This document shows positions 1 through 8,511 of a stretch of 64,000 nt of DNA, piece by piece (the stretch's first letter is position 1; every line of letters begins with the position of its first letter). A program made the translations under genes and the position numbers. The notes below the pieces were generated by a model. That model saw only the letters and a program-made list of their open reading frames with translations, did not search any database and had not been told where the DNA came from. The stretch lies in the NCBI GenBank assembly GCA_021784575.1, contig JAJYHX010000002.1, positions 186,001 through 250,000 of the forward strand, read 5' to 3'. The DNA comes from Nitrospirota bacterium. Lineage in GTDB: Bacteria > Nitrospirota > JACRHJ01.

Positions 1-309
1 GTCCGCTTCCTCGACCGTTACCGTCATGGGCTTCTCAAGGAGGACGTCGATTCCGGCTGAGAGAAAGTCTTTGGCGATGCTGTAGTGATGCACCGTCGGC
101 GCGGCTATGGAAACCGCCTGGACTTTTCCGATTAATTCTTCATGCGAACCGAACGGGACGGTCTTTGCGGATTTGGCAATCTCTCTCGCCTGCTCCGCGT
201 TCACGTCGCATACGCCGACAAGCTCGGCATCGGGAAGCTCCGAGTATATCCTTGCGTGGTGCCTGCCCAGGTATCCAACGCCCACTACGCCGACTTTGAT
301 TTTATTCAT
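1..309 (-). CDS. Gfo/Idh/MocA family NAD(P)-dependent oxidoreductase, 3' part missing
   Basis: N-terminal 103 residues of a Rossmann-fold sugar or amino-acid dehydrogenase; the rest lies outside the window. Seen: a GVGYLG nucleotide-binding loop at about residues 10-15 and the family's EKP motif near residue 92, whose Lys is normally catalytic. The ATG overlaps the stop of the preceding lpxI (ATGA), so it is the last visible gene of the lipid A operon. In this position such proteins are often assigned to lipopolysaccharide sugar metabolism, but the substrate cannot be read from this fragment. Confidence 0.85.
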   Translation of the reverse strand, partial: MNKIKVGVVGVGYLGRHHARIYSELPDAELVGVCDVNAEQAREIAKSAKTVPFGSHEELIGKVQAVSIAAPTVHHYSIAKDFLSAGIDVLLEKPMTVTVEEAD

Positions 310-1112
310 ATCCCCATTATGCAGATTCCGGCCTTGTCCGCGCCCGAAATCAGCTCCTCTTTTTCCAGCATCAGAGTCTTCCCGGCCTCGATTGCCAGCA
401 CGCGCGCCCCGGCGTCTTTCATGGCCTCCAGAGTCCGCATACCCACAACCGGGACATCGAAACGCATGTCGTGGCCCTTCCTGCTGACCTTGACTATCGT
501 TATGCCGCCCTTGCCAAGCTCGCCCGCGCGCCTGATGCAGTTGTCCGTCCCCTCGACGGCCTCGACCGCCACGACGGATAAATCCTTAACCGCGACACTC
601 TGGCCTATGTCGTGCTCCGCAATCACTTTGGCCATCTTAAGGCCGAACTCCACGTCCGCCGCTTCAGGCTTTGTCGGCTTAGACTTCGTCATCACACCCG
701 GCCCGGCAAGAAACGGCTTCATGTGTATTGTCGAGTCGATAAGCTCTATGCCGTTCCTCGACAGCTCGTCCGCCACGGCTTTAAGTATGGTCTCGCCCTT
801 CCTGTCCGGGAGAGACGCCCATAGCCTCGCGGCGGTAAGGTCGAGCTTCAGCAGGTCGGAAGTATACATCCTGCGTTTGACCACCTGGCCGGCCATGACG
901 GCATTTTTAACGCCTTCTTTCTGAAAGACCTTTATAAGCCCGCCAAGCTGCGTTATCGAAAGCCAGTGAACGCTGTCGGCTATATTTTCTATACCCTTGT
1001 CCGCCTCTTCCGACAGTGCGGCGACAACTACACGAAGACCTTCGGCCTTTGCGTTCCCGGCCAAAATTAAGGGGAACTTCCCGTTCCCCGCGATTATTCC
1101 AAGCTTATCCAT
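306..1112 (-). CDS. lpxI: UDP-2,3-diacylglucosamine pyrophosphatase LpxI
   Basis: About 268 residues, the usual LpxI length. LpxI hydrolyses UDP-2,3-diacylglucosamine to lipid X and UMP in the lipid A pathway, replacing LpxH in many bacteria. The N-terminus (KLGIIAGNGKFPL) and the later GPGVMTKSKPTKPE and VEAVEGTD stretches are typical of the family. An in-frame start 8 codons upstream exists, but the ATG used here puts the family N-terminus at residue 1. The gene follows lpxA by 7 bases and overlaps the next gene by 4, so the three are probably co-translated. Confidence 0.9.
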   Translation of the reverse strand: MDKLGIIAGNGKFPLILAGNAKAEGLRVVVAALSEEADKGIENIADSVHWLSITQLGGLIKVFQKEGVKNAVMAGQVVKRRMYTSDLLKLDLTAARLWASLPDRKGETILKAVADELSRNGIELIDSTIHMKPFLAGPGVMTKSKPTKPEAADVEFGLKMAKVIAEHDIGQSVAVKDLSVVAVEAVEGTDNCIRRAGELGKGGITIVKVSRKGHDMRFDVPVVGMRTLEAMKDAGARVLAIEAGKTLMLEKEELISGADKAGICIMGI

Positions 1113-1119
1113 TAATCCG

Positions 1120-1896
1120 TCACCTGCAAACGCCACGCTCGGAAGAGGCGACGAAATCGAGGAGTCTCTTTACCTCCGGGAAATCGCCGCACTCGGCTGC
1201 GGCCTTCTCCACGGCGTCTTTCACCGTGAGGCCGCTTCTGAAAAGAATCCTGTAGGCCTCCTTGAGCGCGGAAACGGTTTCTCTTGAAAACCCCCGCCTC
1301 GAAAGTCCGACTATATTAAGGCCGTGAAGCGTCGCCCTGTTGCCGGTGGCGTTGGTGAAAGGCGGCACGTCCTGGGATACGGCGGAACATGCGCCGACCA
1401 TGCTGTGCGCGCCTATCCGCACGAATTGATGAAGCCCGGTAAGGGCGCCGATTATGGCGTGCTCCTCTATGTGAACGTGTCCGCCTATCTGAACGGAGTT
1501 GGCAAGGATTACGCAATTGCCGATGTGGCAGTCGTGCGGGACATGGGCGTATGCCATTATGAAGCAGTCGTCGCCGATTACCGTGGCGCCGCCGCCGCCC
1601 TCGGTGCCGCGGTTGAGCGTCGTGAACTCCCGGATACGGTTCCTGTTCCCTATGACAAGCTTCGATTCCTCGCCGCCGAATTTCAAATCCTGCGGGATTT
1701 CGCCTATCGACGCGAACTGGTAAATCTCGTTATCCTCGCCTATTTCGACGAATGGTTTTATTACGGCATGGGCTCCGATTTTCGACCCCCTGCCTATTTT
1801 TACGTTGTTTTCTATAACCGCGTATGGGCCGACGATTACATCGTCCGACAGGGCGGCCCCGTCATTGACTATCGCGGTAGGATGTATACTTGGCAT
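1120..1896 (-). CDS. lpxA: Acyl-ACP--UDP-N-acetylglucosamine O-acyltransferase LpxA
   Basis: 258 residues, the normal length. First enzyme of lipid A synthesis: transfers 3-hydroxyacyl from ACP to UDP-GlcNAc. The N-terminal half shows left-handed beta-helix hexapeptide repeats (for example VIVGPY, VKIGRG, IGDDCF, CHIGNC), followed by the GLHQFVRIG segment that holds the catalytic region and a helical C-terminus. It sits directly between fabZ and lpxI in a canonical lipid A order, which makes the assignment secure over other hexapeptide transferases. Confidence 0.95.
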   Translation of the reverse strand: MPSIHPTAIVNDGAALSDDVIVGPYAVIENNVKIGRGSKIGAHAVIKPFVEIGEDNEIYQFASIGEIPQDLKFGGEESKLVIGNRNRIREFTTLNRGTEGGGGATVIGDDCFIMAYAHVPHDCHIGNCVILANSVQIGGHVHIEEHAIIGALTGLHQFVRIGAHSMVGACSAVSQDVPPFTNATGNRATLHGLNIVGLSRRGFSRETVSALKEAYRILFRSGLTVKDAVEKAAAECGDFPEVKRLLDFVASSERGVCR

Positions 1897-1904
1897 GTAG
1901 CAAC

Positions 1905-2336
1905 CTACTCCCTGGTCGTCATGGCCATGAACTCGGCCTCGCAGACAAGCTTCCCTTCGACCTTCGCCTCGCCCTTGAACTTATGGACGCTTCCCCTGCT
2001 CTGGAGCGGCACAACTTCGAGCATGAGCTGGTCTCCCGGCACGACGGGTTTGCGGAACTTCACCTTGTCTATACTCATGAAATAAACCATCTTGTCGTCT
2101 GTCTCGATTGTCTTGTGCACCAGTATCCCCGCAACCTGGGCCATCGCCTCGACAATCAGAACGCCGGGCATTATCGGCCTGCCGGGAAAGTGCCCCTGGA
2201 AAAAATGTTCGTCGAACGTGACGTTCTTAAGGCCGACTATTCTCTTCCCGGGCTCGACTTCAAGAATCCTGTCCACATACAGGAAGGGATAGCGGTGCGG
2301 CAGTATTTTCTGGATCTCCATTATGTCGAGCATCAT
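1905..2336 (-). CDS. fabZ: (3R)-hydroxyacyl-ACP dehydratase FabZ
   Basis: 143 residues with the hot-dog fold signature LPHRYPFLYVDRI near residue 12 and the GHFPGRPIMPGV loop carrying the active-site region. Dehydrates 3-hydroxyacyl-ACP in fatty acid elongation and competes with LpxA/LpxD for the same substrate, which explains the conserved lpxD-fabZ-lpxA linkage. The start ATG overlaps the lpxD stop by ATGA; a second ATG follows immediately and a third is at codon 6, so the exact start is slightly uncertain. Confidence 0.95.
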   Translation of the reverse strand: MMLDIMEIQKILPHRYPFLYVDRILEVEPGKRIVGLKNVTFDEHFFQGHFPGRPIMPGVLIVEAMAQVAGILVHKTIETDDKMVYFMSIDKVKFRKPVVPGDQLMLEVVPLQSRGSVHKFKGEAKVEGKLVCEAEFMAMTTRE

Positions 2337-3361
2337 TCCTCCGTCCGCGTATATTTCTCCAGCTTCTTTTCCAGATATATAACCCGCTTGCGAAGCTCCG
2401 GCAGCTTCCTGAGCGCCGCCTGAATCTTCAGGAATTCCTTATGGGGCATCGCCGGGGAACCCAGGTATGTCTCGCCGGCGTCGATATTATTCATCACGCC
2501 CGATTGCGCGCCGACCTGCACACCGTCGCCTATCTTTATATGCCCCACCAGGCCCACCTGCCCGGCTAAAACCACATAGCGTCCAAGCTCTGTGCTCCCG
2601 GAAATACCCGCCTGGGCGACTATTATCGAATCCTCGCCGACCACGACATTATGCGCTATCTGGACGAGGTTGTCTATCTTTGTCCCGCGCCTGATAACGG
2701 TATCCTCCAGAGCGCCCCGGTCGATTGCCGCGTTGGAGCCGATCTCCACATCGTCCTCTATGACCACGCCGCCTATCTGGGGTATTTTGAAGTGCTTCCC
2801 GCCGTCCGTGGCGTAGCCGAAACCGTCCCCGCCTATGACAGCTCCGCCGTGTATTATGACCCTGTCGCCTATTTTTACCCCTTCCCTGATGACCACGCCC
2901 GGGTAGATTATGCAGTCCGCGCCAAGAGAAGAGCCATCGCCGACATAAACGCCTGGATACAGGACGCTCCGGTCGCCTATCTTGACGCCGGCCTCTAAAA
3001 ATACATCCGCGTAGATTGCGGCGTCCCGTCCGATATGCGCCTCAGGACTGACATGCGCGCCGTCCATGACGCCCGTCGGGAATTTCTTCTTCGGGGTGAA
3101 GAGCGTCAAAACCTTCGCAAAGGCAAAGTACGGGTTCTTCGCGCGGAGACACGGCCTTCCGCCGACGTCTATTCCCGGCGCGGCTATTACCGCCGAGGCG
3201 CGCGTCGAGGCAAGTTCGCCGATGTATTTCATGTTGGCGATAAACGTGATCTCGCCGACGCCCGCCTCTTTTATGCCGGAAACGCCTTTTATTCTGACCT
3301 GGACGTCGCCTTCCGCCTCTCCTCCGACGGATTCCGCAAGCTCCTTGAGCGTCTTTTCCAT
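2333..3361 (-). CDS. lpxD: UDP-3-O-acylglucosamine N-acyltransferase LpxD
   Basis: 342 residues. Third step of lipid A synthesis: adds the second 3-hydroxyacyl chain to UDP-3-O-acylglucosamine. Seen: an N-terminal uridine-binding-like domain (about residues 1-100), a long hexapeptide-repeat beta-helix (about 100-300) including the HGGAVIGGDGFGYA stretch with the conserved His region, and a C-terminal helix ending in KKLEKYTRTEE. Preceded without a gap by the OmpH-like gene. Confidence 0.95.
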   Translation of the reverse strand: MEKTLKELAESVGGEAEGDVQVRIKGVSGIKEAGVGEITFIANMKYIGELASTRASAVIAAPGIDVGGRPCLRAKNPYFAFAKVLTLFTPKKKFPTGVMDGAHVSPEAHIGRDAAIYADVFLEAGVKIGDRSVLYPGVYVGDGSSLGADCIIYPGVVIREGVKIGDRVIIHGGAVIGGDGFGYATDGGKHFKIPQIGGVVIEDDVEIGSNAAIDRGALEDTVIRRGTKIDNLVQIAHNVVVGEDSIIVAQAGISGSTELGRYVVLAGQVGLVGHIKIGDGVQVGAQSGVMNNIDAGETYLGSPAMPHKEFLKIQAALRKLPELRKRVIYLEKKLEKYTRTEE

Positions 3362-3907
3362 TTATTGTTTTATTTTCCCAGTCTGCGCCGGCGCCTTGGT
3401 GTCGTCGTAAGCCTTGATAATCTTATCCGTAATGTCCACGGCCTCCGGGGCGTAAAGCACTACGGAACGGTCGAGAATCAGTGTATAGCCTTCCTGTTTG
3501 CCGTATGTCTTGATGACTTTCGTGACCTCGCCGAACATCTTGTTTGCCAGCTCCTCTTTCTTCTTGGCGAGCTCGTCCCGCGAATCCGAAAAATATCTCT
3601 GGTAATTCTTGTATTCCTTCTGGAGCTTGTCTTCCCTGCGCTGTCTTTCGTCAGAGGAGATTATGGAAGACTGTTTGTCCAGCTCCTTCTGCATCTTCTC
3701 TATCTCCTTTCGGCGCTCTTCTATCTTGGCCTGCTTGTCAGCCGCCATTTTCTCAAGCGTCTTCAGCGCCTGTTTCCCGGCCATCGATTCTTTCTCGACC
3801 TTTAGCATGTTTATATAGCCGAGCTTGATATCCGCCGCCGATGACGCGCCGCAGAAAACCGCTCCCAGAAAGAGCGACACGGCAAAAACCAGAAATATCT
3901 TTTTCAT
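3362..3907 (-). CDS. OmpH/Skp family periplasmic chaperone
   Basis: About 181 residues. The chosen ATG opens a Sec signal peptide (MKKIFLVFAVSLFLGAVFCG, cleavage near SSAAD). The mature part has the IKLGYINMLKV strand and then a long, highly charged coiled coil (about residues 50-125) as in Skp, which holds unfolded outer-membrane proteins on their way to BamA. It lies 17 bases downstream of bamA, a standard arrangement. A longer reading frame upstream overlaps bamA and lacks a signal, so it was rejected. Confidence 0.9.
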   Translation of the reverse strand: MKKIFLVFAVSLFLGAVFCGASSAADIKLGYINMLKVEKESMAGKQALKTLEKMAADKQAKIEERRKEIEKMQKELDKQSSIISSDERQRREDKLQKEYKNYQRYFSDSRDELAKKKEELANKMFGEVTKVIKTYGKQEGYTLILDRSVVLYAPEAVDITDKIIKAYDDTKAPAQTGKIKQ

Positions 3908-3924
3908 ACCGTCAACCTCCGTTT

Positions 3925-6234
3925 TTAAAACATAGAACCCATGGAAAACTCCCACTTGCCGGCCCTCTGCCCTTCTTTCCTGTTCAACACAAACCCGTAC
4001 TCCAGCCTTATAAGGCCCATCGGAGAAGTCCACCTCATCCCGCCTCCCGCGGTATAGCTGAGCTGGCCCAGGTTAATGTTTTCACCCTCGTCGTACGCCC
4101 TGCCGGCGTCAGAAAATATAACGCCTCTGAGTTTTATGGCGGAGAAAAGAGGGAATGTGTATTCTGCGTTGAACACCACTTCCTTGTTGCCTCCCTTTGG
4201 GTCTCCCAAAGGCGACGGCACCAATACCCCGTTCACGTCTATCGGGAAGCGCGGGCCGGCAGTGCCCCAGTCCAGGCCGCGCACGGTGCCCATGCCGCCT
4301 ACGAAGAACCTGTCGTCAAGCGGCAGCAGACGGCCCTGCAATCCGTGCGCATACCCTATCCTTCCGTGAAGCGAGAAGTCCGTGTCGAAATAGAACGGGA
4401 AATACCACGTGGAGTCGCCGATTACCTTGTAAAAGGCGTTGTCCCCGCCAAGGGCTGTCCCGGCGTATTCGGCATAGATAGAATTATTGCTTCCACGCCT
4501 GGGGTCGAGGTAGTTGTCCCTGCTGTCGCGGTAGAAATTTATCCCTACCTTGCCCGTGGTCTTAAACCCTTCGCTCTCGATAAACAACGGGTCCGACTGG
4601 ATTGAGCTATCGACATTGAGATAGTTCTTGTCGGACCAGGAATATGTGCCGGTTATCCCCCAGTATTCCCAGAAACGGCGGCCAAGGCTCAGGCTCGCGC
4701 CGGTCGAGTGCTCGGCATAATCGGTGTATGTCCTTTCCTCCTTGAAGAGGTCGACGCTGAGCGAAACCGGTTTGTCGAGGAGCCACGGCTCCATGAAACT
4801 CAGGACAAAATCCTGCGTGCGGGCGCCAAACTCTCCTTTAAACCTCAGCATCTCGCCCAGGCCGAGGAAGTTGTTCTGCGTAATCTCGCCGATTCCGACA
4901 AGCCTGTCAATCGTGCTGTATCCGCCGCCTATGCTGAAGGACCCGGTGGATTTCTCCTTGACGTTAACGTCGAGGTTCACCTTGTCCTTGCCCTTCCTCT
5001 CCGGGATTATCTGAACATTCGAGAAGAAGTTGAGATTGCGAAGTCTTTCGTATGTGCGCTTCAGACTCGTCGTGTCGTAGATGTCGCCCTCGTCGAACGG
5101 CAGTTCGCGCCGGATGACTTTGTCGCGCGTCTTTACGTTGCCTGTGATGTTTATCCTGTTTATAAATATCTGGTCGCCCTCGCTGATGTCGAACGTTATG
5201 TCCACCAGCCGCTTCGAAACATGAGGTTTGACGACAGGCGAAACGGACGCGAACGCGTAACCCTTTGAGCCGTAGAGGTCGGTAATGGCGACAACGTCTT
5301 TCCTGAGCTGGTCCCGGTTCATTATTTCTCCCGGCTTGCTATTGACCTTGCTCATAAGCTCCTTGTCGCTGAAGACCTTGTTCCCGGAGACTTTTATGCT
5401 GCCATAGCGGAACTGCCTGCCTTCGCGTATGGGTATGGTTATGTAAAGACCTTTTTTATCAGGAGAGAGTTTGACCTCAGGCTCGCCTATGTTCACCTGA
5501 ATATAGCCGTGGTCGTAGTAGAGACCTTTTATACTCTCGATGTCCTGGGAGAGGTCGAGCACCTTATACCTTCCCGTTTTCATTATCCAGGACCATATCG
5601 GGATATACACCCTGGTCTTCATAACCTTCCGTATTCTGGCGGAGCTTATTTTTTTGTTGCCGACAATTGTTATTTTCTTTATCCGGACCTTTGCGCCCTC
5701 TTTTATCTGATATATCACGCGCACTTCGTCCTTTGTCTTCTTGATTATCGGGAGCACCTGCGCGTTGTAGTATCCCTCGTCCTGGTAATAAAGCCTCACC
5801 TTCTCGGCGTTGTCTTCCACAAGGGACGGGTTGTATACCGAATATGCGGAAAGATTTACCTTCCCCCTCAGCTTGGAACTTTTAATCTTGGTATTGCCCT
5901 CGAAATCAAACGATGCAAGTATCGGCCTCTCGACAACAGTGAACGTAAGCTTCAAACCGCCCTGGTAGCCCTGCGCGTCCACCTTGACATCGCTGAAATA
6001 ACCCATGCGGTAGATGTTTATGACATCCCGGCGAACCATGGAAGGGATAAACTTGTCTCCCACTTTCTCTATCATCCTGGAACGGATAGTGCCGGTTTCT
6101 ATCTTCTTGTTGCCGGCTATCTCGATATCCGTTATTTTAGCCGCTTCATCAGCCGCGAAAGCTGAAATGGAAATGGCTAAATATAAAATGGGAAGGATGA
6201 ATATCAGAATTTTTTTGCTGCGGGGGAAAAACAA
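3925..6234 (-). CDS. bamA: Outer-membrane protein assembly factor BamA
   Basis: About 769 residues. Central subunit of the BAM machine that inserts beta-barrel proteins. Seen: signal peptide (FFPRSKKILIFILPILYL...SAFA), five POTRA-type repeats up to roughly residue 420 (ITDIEIAGNKKIETGTIRS, IKKITIVGNKKI, INRINITGNVKT), and a C-terminal barrel containing GGMGTVRGLD (the VRGF/Y-like lid motif), ending in a terminal aromatic (Phe). The start is a TTG 6 bases after a strong AAGGAGG; earlier in-frame codons run into hemW and through the promoter. Confidence 0.95.
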   Translation of the reverse strand: MFFPRSKKILIFILPILYLAISISAFAADEAAKITDIEIAGNKKIETGTIRSRMIEKVGDKFIPSMVRRDVINIYRMGYFSDVKVDAQGYQGGLKLTFTVVERPILASFDFEGNTKIKSSKLRGKVNLSAYSVYNPSLVEDNAEKVRLYYQDEGYYNAQVLPIIKKTKDEVRVIYQIKEGAKVRIKKITIVGNKKISSARIRKVMKTRVYIPIWSWIMKTGRYKVLDLSQDIESIKGLYYDHGYIQVNIGEPEVKLSPDKKGLYITIPIREGRQFRYGSIKVSGNKVFSDKELMSKVNSKPGEIMNRDQLRKDVVAITDLYGSKGYAFASVSPVVKPHVSKRLVDITFDISEGDQIFINRINITGNVKTRDKVIRRELPFDEGDIYDTTSLKRTYERLRNLNFFSNVQIIPERKGKDKVNLDVNVKEKSTGSFSIGGGYSTIDRLVGIGEITQNNFLGLGEMLRFKGEFGARTQDFVLSFMEPWLLDKPVSLSVDLFKEERTYTDYAEHSTGASLSLGRRFWEYWGITGTYSWSDKNYLNVDSSIQSDPLFIESEGFKTTGKVGINFYRDSRDNYLDPRRGSNNSIYAEYAGTALGGDNAFYKVIGDSTWYFPFYFDTDFSLHGRIGYAHGLQGRLLPLDDRFFVGGMGTVRGLDWGTAGPRFPIDVNGVLVPSPLGDPKGGNKEVVFNAEYTFPLFSAIKLRGVIFSDAGRAYDEGENINLGQLSYTAGGGMRWTSPMGLIRLEYGFVLNRKEGQRAGKWEFSMGSMF

Positions 6235-6271
6235 AAATTGCCTCCTTGATGCATACCCTTCAAAGTGCCAT

Positions 6272-6300
6272 AATATAGCATTACGACGCGATGCTGTAAA
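6272..6300 (-). promoter_or_regulatory. sigma70 promoter of the bamA-lpx operon
   Basis: Minus-strand TTTACA (6295-6300) and TATATT (6272-6277) separated by exactly 17 bases. It sits about 40 bases upstream of the bamA TTG start and just inside the gap after hemW. A Shine-Dalgarno AAGGAGG follows at 6241-6247. Close match to consensus; activity is inferred. Confidence 0.75.
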
Positions 6301-6311
6301 CAAAAAAATTC

Positions 6312-7430
6312 TTAGAAAAACTCCATAATTACCCTGTTTGACGCAAGGACTCCCTTCATTGTGAGACACGCAAAGGCGCTGTCCGTGGAGATATATCCCG
6401 CATACGCCATTCCGGCCGCCGTGAGGCCGTATTTACTCATGAAATCCGTCCCGAAAGCGGCCCTGAAATCCTCGAAAGAAAGTCCCCGGCGTTTCCTCAG
6501 TCCCAGCATTATGAACTCACGCTCGCGCTCCGCTTCAGTCAGTATCTCCTCCGCCTCGCGCGGGTCTTCTCCGTTTTCGAGCCGCCCGATATACTCTTCG
6601 ACGCCGGATACGTTCCGGGCGGCCCTTGCCCCGGCACGGGAGTGCGCGCCCACGCCAAGACCCGTGAAATCGCCCGCAGACCAGTAGTTCAGGTTGTGGA
6701 GACACTCGTATCCCGGCCGCGCGAAGTTTGAAATCTCGTAACGCCCGTACCCCGCCTCTTCAAGTCGGTTTACAGCATAAAGATACATTTCCGCCTGCGC
6801 GTCCTCCGGCGGAAGGGCTATGCGCCCGGCCTTTTCCATCGCGTGGAATTCCGTGCCTTCCTCTATCGACAGGCCATACAACGAGATGTGTTCCGGAGAG
6901 AGTTTTGTTGCCTCGTCGAGGGATTTTTCCCACTGGCACATGTCCTGCCCCGGAAGAGAATAGATGAGATCCAGGCCGATGTTGGCTATACCGGCTTCCC
7001 GAAGCGTATCCACGGCCCGTATTATCTCGCCCGGGCCGTGAATCCTGCCAAGCGCGGCAAGCTCTTCCGGGTTGAACGACTGCGCGCCCAGGCTTACCCG
7101 GTTGACGCCAAGGCCGCCAAGCGCCGCGAAATCGACTCCGCCAAGCGTCCCAGGGTTTGCCTCTATGGTCATTTCCGTCCCCGGCGCAGGATTAAAATGC
7201 TCCCTGACGCCTTCAAGGATAATGCGCAGGCTTTCCATCGGCAGGACGGTCGGAGTGCCGCCGCCGAAGTAGACGCTTGAAGGTTCGATTCCGCCGCGCA
7301 GGTTCATTTCCTTCAGGAGCGCGGACACATATTTCCCGGCGGGTTCTTTGTCGTACGGTATGGAATTAAAGGAGCAGTAGCGGCATTTCCTGATGCAGAA
7401 TGGAATGTGGAAATAAAGCCCGGCCTTCAT
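6312..7430 (-). CDS. hemW: Radical SAM family heme chaperone HemW
   Basis: About 372 residues. HemW binds heme and is proposed to deliver it to target proteins; it is a relative of the anaerobic coproporphyrinogen dehydrogenase HemN. Seen: YFHIPFCIRKCRYCSF at the N-terminus (Cys12, Cys16, Cys19 for the [4Fe-4S] cluster), the GGGTPTVL motif, and the C-terminal HemW domain (FIMLGLRKRRGL). It lacks the extra N-terminal stretch and Cys of true HemN. The start overlaps the stop of the upstream acetyltransferase (TGATG). Confidence 0.88.
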   Translation of the reverse strand: MKAGLYFHIPFCIRKCRYCSFNSIPYDKEPAGKYVSALLKEMNLRGGIEPSSVYFGGGTPTVLPMESLRIILEGVREHFNPAPGTEMTIEANPGTLGGVDFAALGGLGVNRVSLGAQSFNPEELAALGRIHGPGEIIRAVDTLREAGIANIGLDLIYSLPGQDMCQWEKSLDEATKLSPEHISLYGLSIEEGTEFHAMEKAGRIALPPEDAQAEMYLYAVNRLEEAGYGRYEISNFARPGYECLHNLNYWSAGDFTGLGVGAHSRAGARAARNVSGVEEYIGRLENGEDPREAEEILTEAEREREFIMLGLRKRRGLSFEDFRAAFGTDFMSKYGLTAAGMAYAGYISTDSAFACLTMKGVLASNRVIMEFF

Positions 7431-7888
7431 CAATCGAGTTTCAGCGTCATGGCGGTCTCGTTGCATTTGTCCGGATACTTCACGCATTTGTTGCGGCACT
7501 CGGTCCAGACCTTCTGCAGAAACCTTCCTCTGTTTGTTTTGTTGAAACCGACTTTCTCAAAAAACCCCTGCACGTAAGTAAGGACGAATATCTCTCTGAC
7601 GCCCATCATGGAGGCATCTTTTATACAAGCCTTTACCAGCCGCCGGCCCACTCCTTTTTTAAGGGAATCTTTATCAACTGCGACAGAGCGAAGTTCTGCA
7701 AGGCCTTCCCATCCGACGTGCAGAGCCGCCGTGCCCAGGACTTTCCCATCCTTTTCGTATACGCTGAAGTCGCGGATCGACTCATACAGCTCGCCCAAAG
7801 ACCTGTTGAGCATCTGGTCTTTTTCGGCATAGTGGCTTATCAGCGTCTTTATGGCCTTAACGTCCTGGACTTTTGCCTTGCGTATCAT
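7430..7888 (-). CDS. GNAT N-acetyltransferase, possibly short ArgA-type
   Basis: 152 residues with one GNAT domain: IRKAKVQDVKAIKTLI at the N-terminus, then LRSVAVDKDSLKKGVGRRLV, which carries the acetyl-CoA pyrophosphate-binding R-x-x-G-x-G/A-type loop. Cys-rich tail (ECRNKCVKYPDKC). In anaerobic delta-type bacteria, stand-alone GNAT proteins of this size often serve as N-acetylglutamate synthase for arginine synthesis; that role is an inference. It is translationally coupled on both sides (TGATG to hemW; ATGA-type contact with the oxidoreductase gamma subunit). Confidence 0.75.
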   Translation of the reverse strand: MIRKAKVQDVKAIKTLISHYAEKDQMLNRSLGELYESIRDFSVYEKDGKVLGTAALHVGWEGLAELRSVAVDKDSLKKGVGRRLVKACIKDASMMGVREIFVLTYVQGFFEKVGFNKTNRGRFLQKVWTECRNKCVKYPDKCNETAMTLKLD

Positions 7889-8424
7889 CAGCCGACCTGC
7901 GAGTAACCTTTTTCGAGCGCGGAGAGGTTCGCGTCAAGTAGATGTCTGTTCCTGGATGGCAAAGATTCTTCGAGAGCCCTGGTTATCTGGCCTATCGAGG
8001 CCGCGCCGGAGACCTTGAGGTATGCGCCGAGCATCGCCATGTTCACCACGCGCAGGTTGCCAATCTCCGCGGCGATCTCGTTTGCGCGGATTTTGTATAT
8101 CCTCCTGCCGGGTCTTTTGATTTCCGTTTTGACAAGCGAGGAATTCAGTATTATTAATCCGCCGCGCCCCACACTGCCCGAAAACCTGACCGCGGAGGCC
8201 TCGTTCATGGCCACAAGAGCGCCGGGACTGTCCACCACCGGGGAGCCTATCTCATCATCGGAGATTATGACCGTGCAGTTGGCCGTGCCGCCGCGCATCT
8301 CCGCGCCGTAGGACGGGAACCACGTGACGAACTTCCCGCCAAGCATCCCGGCCCATGCCAGAAGCTTCCCTGCCAGCAACACGCCCTGGCCGCCGAAACC
8401 GGCTATGATCACGTCGCTTCTCAT
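7888..8424 (-). CDS. korC: 2-oxoacid:ferredoxin oxidoreductase gamma subunit
   Basis: 178 residues of the pyruvate/ketoisovalerate:ferredoxin oxidoreductase gamma domain: IAGFGGQGVLLAGKLLAWAG at residues 6-25, then SYGAEMRGGTANCTVIIS, both highly typical. The complex oxidatively decarboxylates 2-oxoacids such as 2-oxoglutarate to acyl-CoA and reduces ferredoxin. The beta subunit lies just upstream, separated by 87 bases that carry hairpins; the alpha subunit is not in the window next to them. Substrate is inferred only from the small gamma/beta format. Confidence 0.85.
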   Translation of the reverse strand: MRSDVIIAGFGGQGVLLAGKLLAWAGMLGGKFVTWFPSYGAEMRGGTANCTVIISDDEIGSPVVDSPGALVAMNEASAVRFSGSVGRGGLIILNSSLVKTEIKRPGRRIYKIRANEIAAEIGNLRVVNMAMLGAYLKVSGAASIGQITRALEESLPSRNRHLLDANLSALEKGYSQVG

Positions 8425-8438
8425 GTAATCCCTTGTAG

Positions 8439-8500
8439 TCCCCGAATGCTTTGGTCGGGGGCCCAGGGTTAAATCCCCGGATTCCCGCCTTCGCGGGAAT
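8439..8500. repeat. Pair of short palindromic elements between korB and korC
   Basis: Two hairpins: TCCCCGA...TCGGGG with an imperfect loop at 8439-8460, and a perfect 8-bp stem ATTCCCGC-CTTC-GCGGGAAT at 8481-8500 followed by GAC. The second type is similar to palindromes at 25667-25691 and 52590-52616. They lie inside an otherwise tight gene pair and could stabilise or attenuate the transcript. Confidence 0.6.
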
Positions 8501-8511
8501 GACGAAAAGAA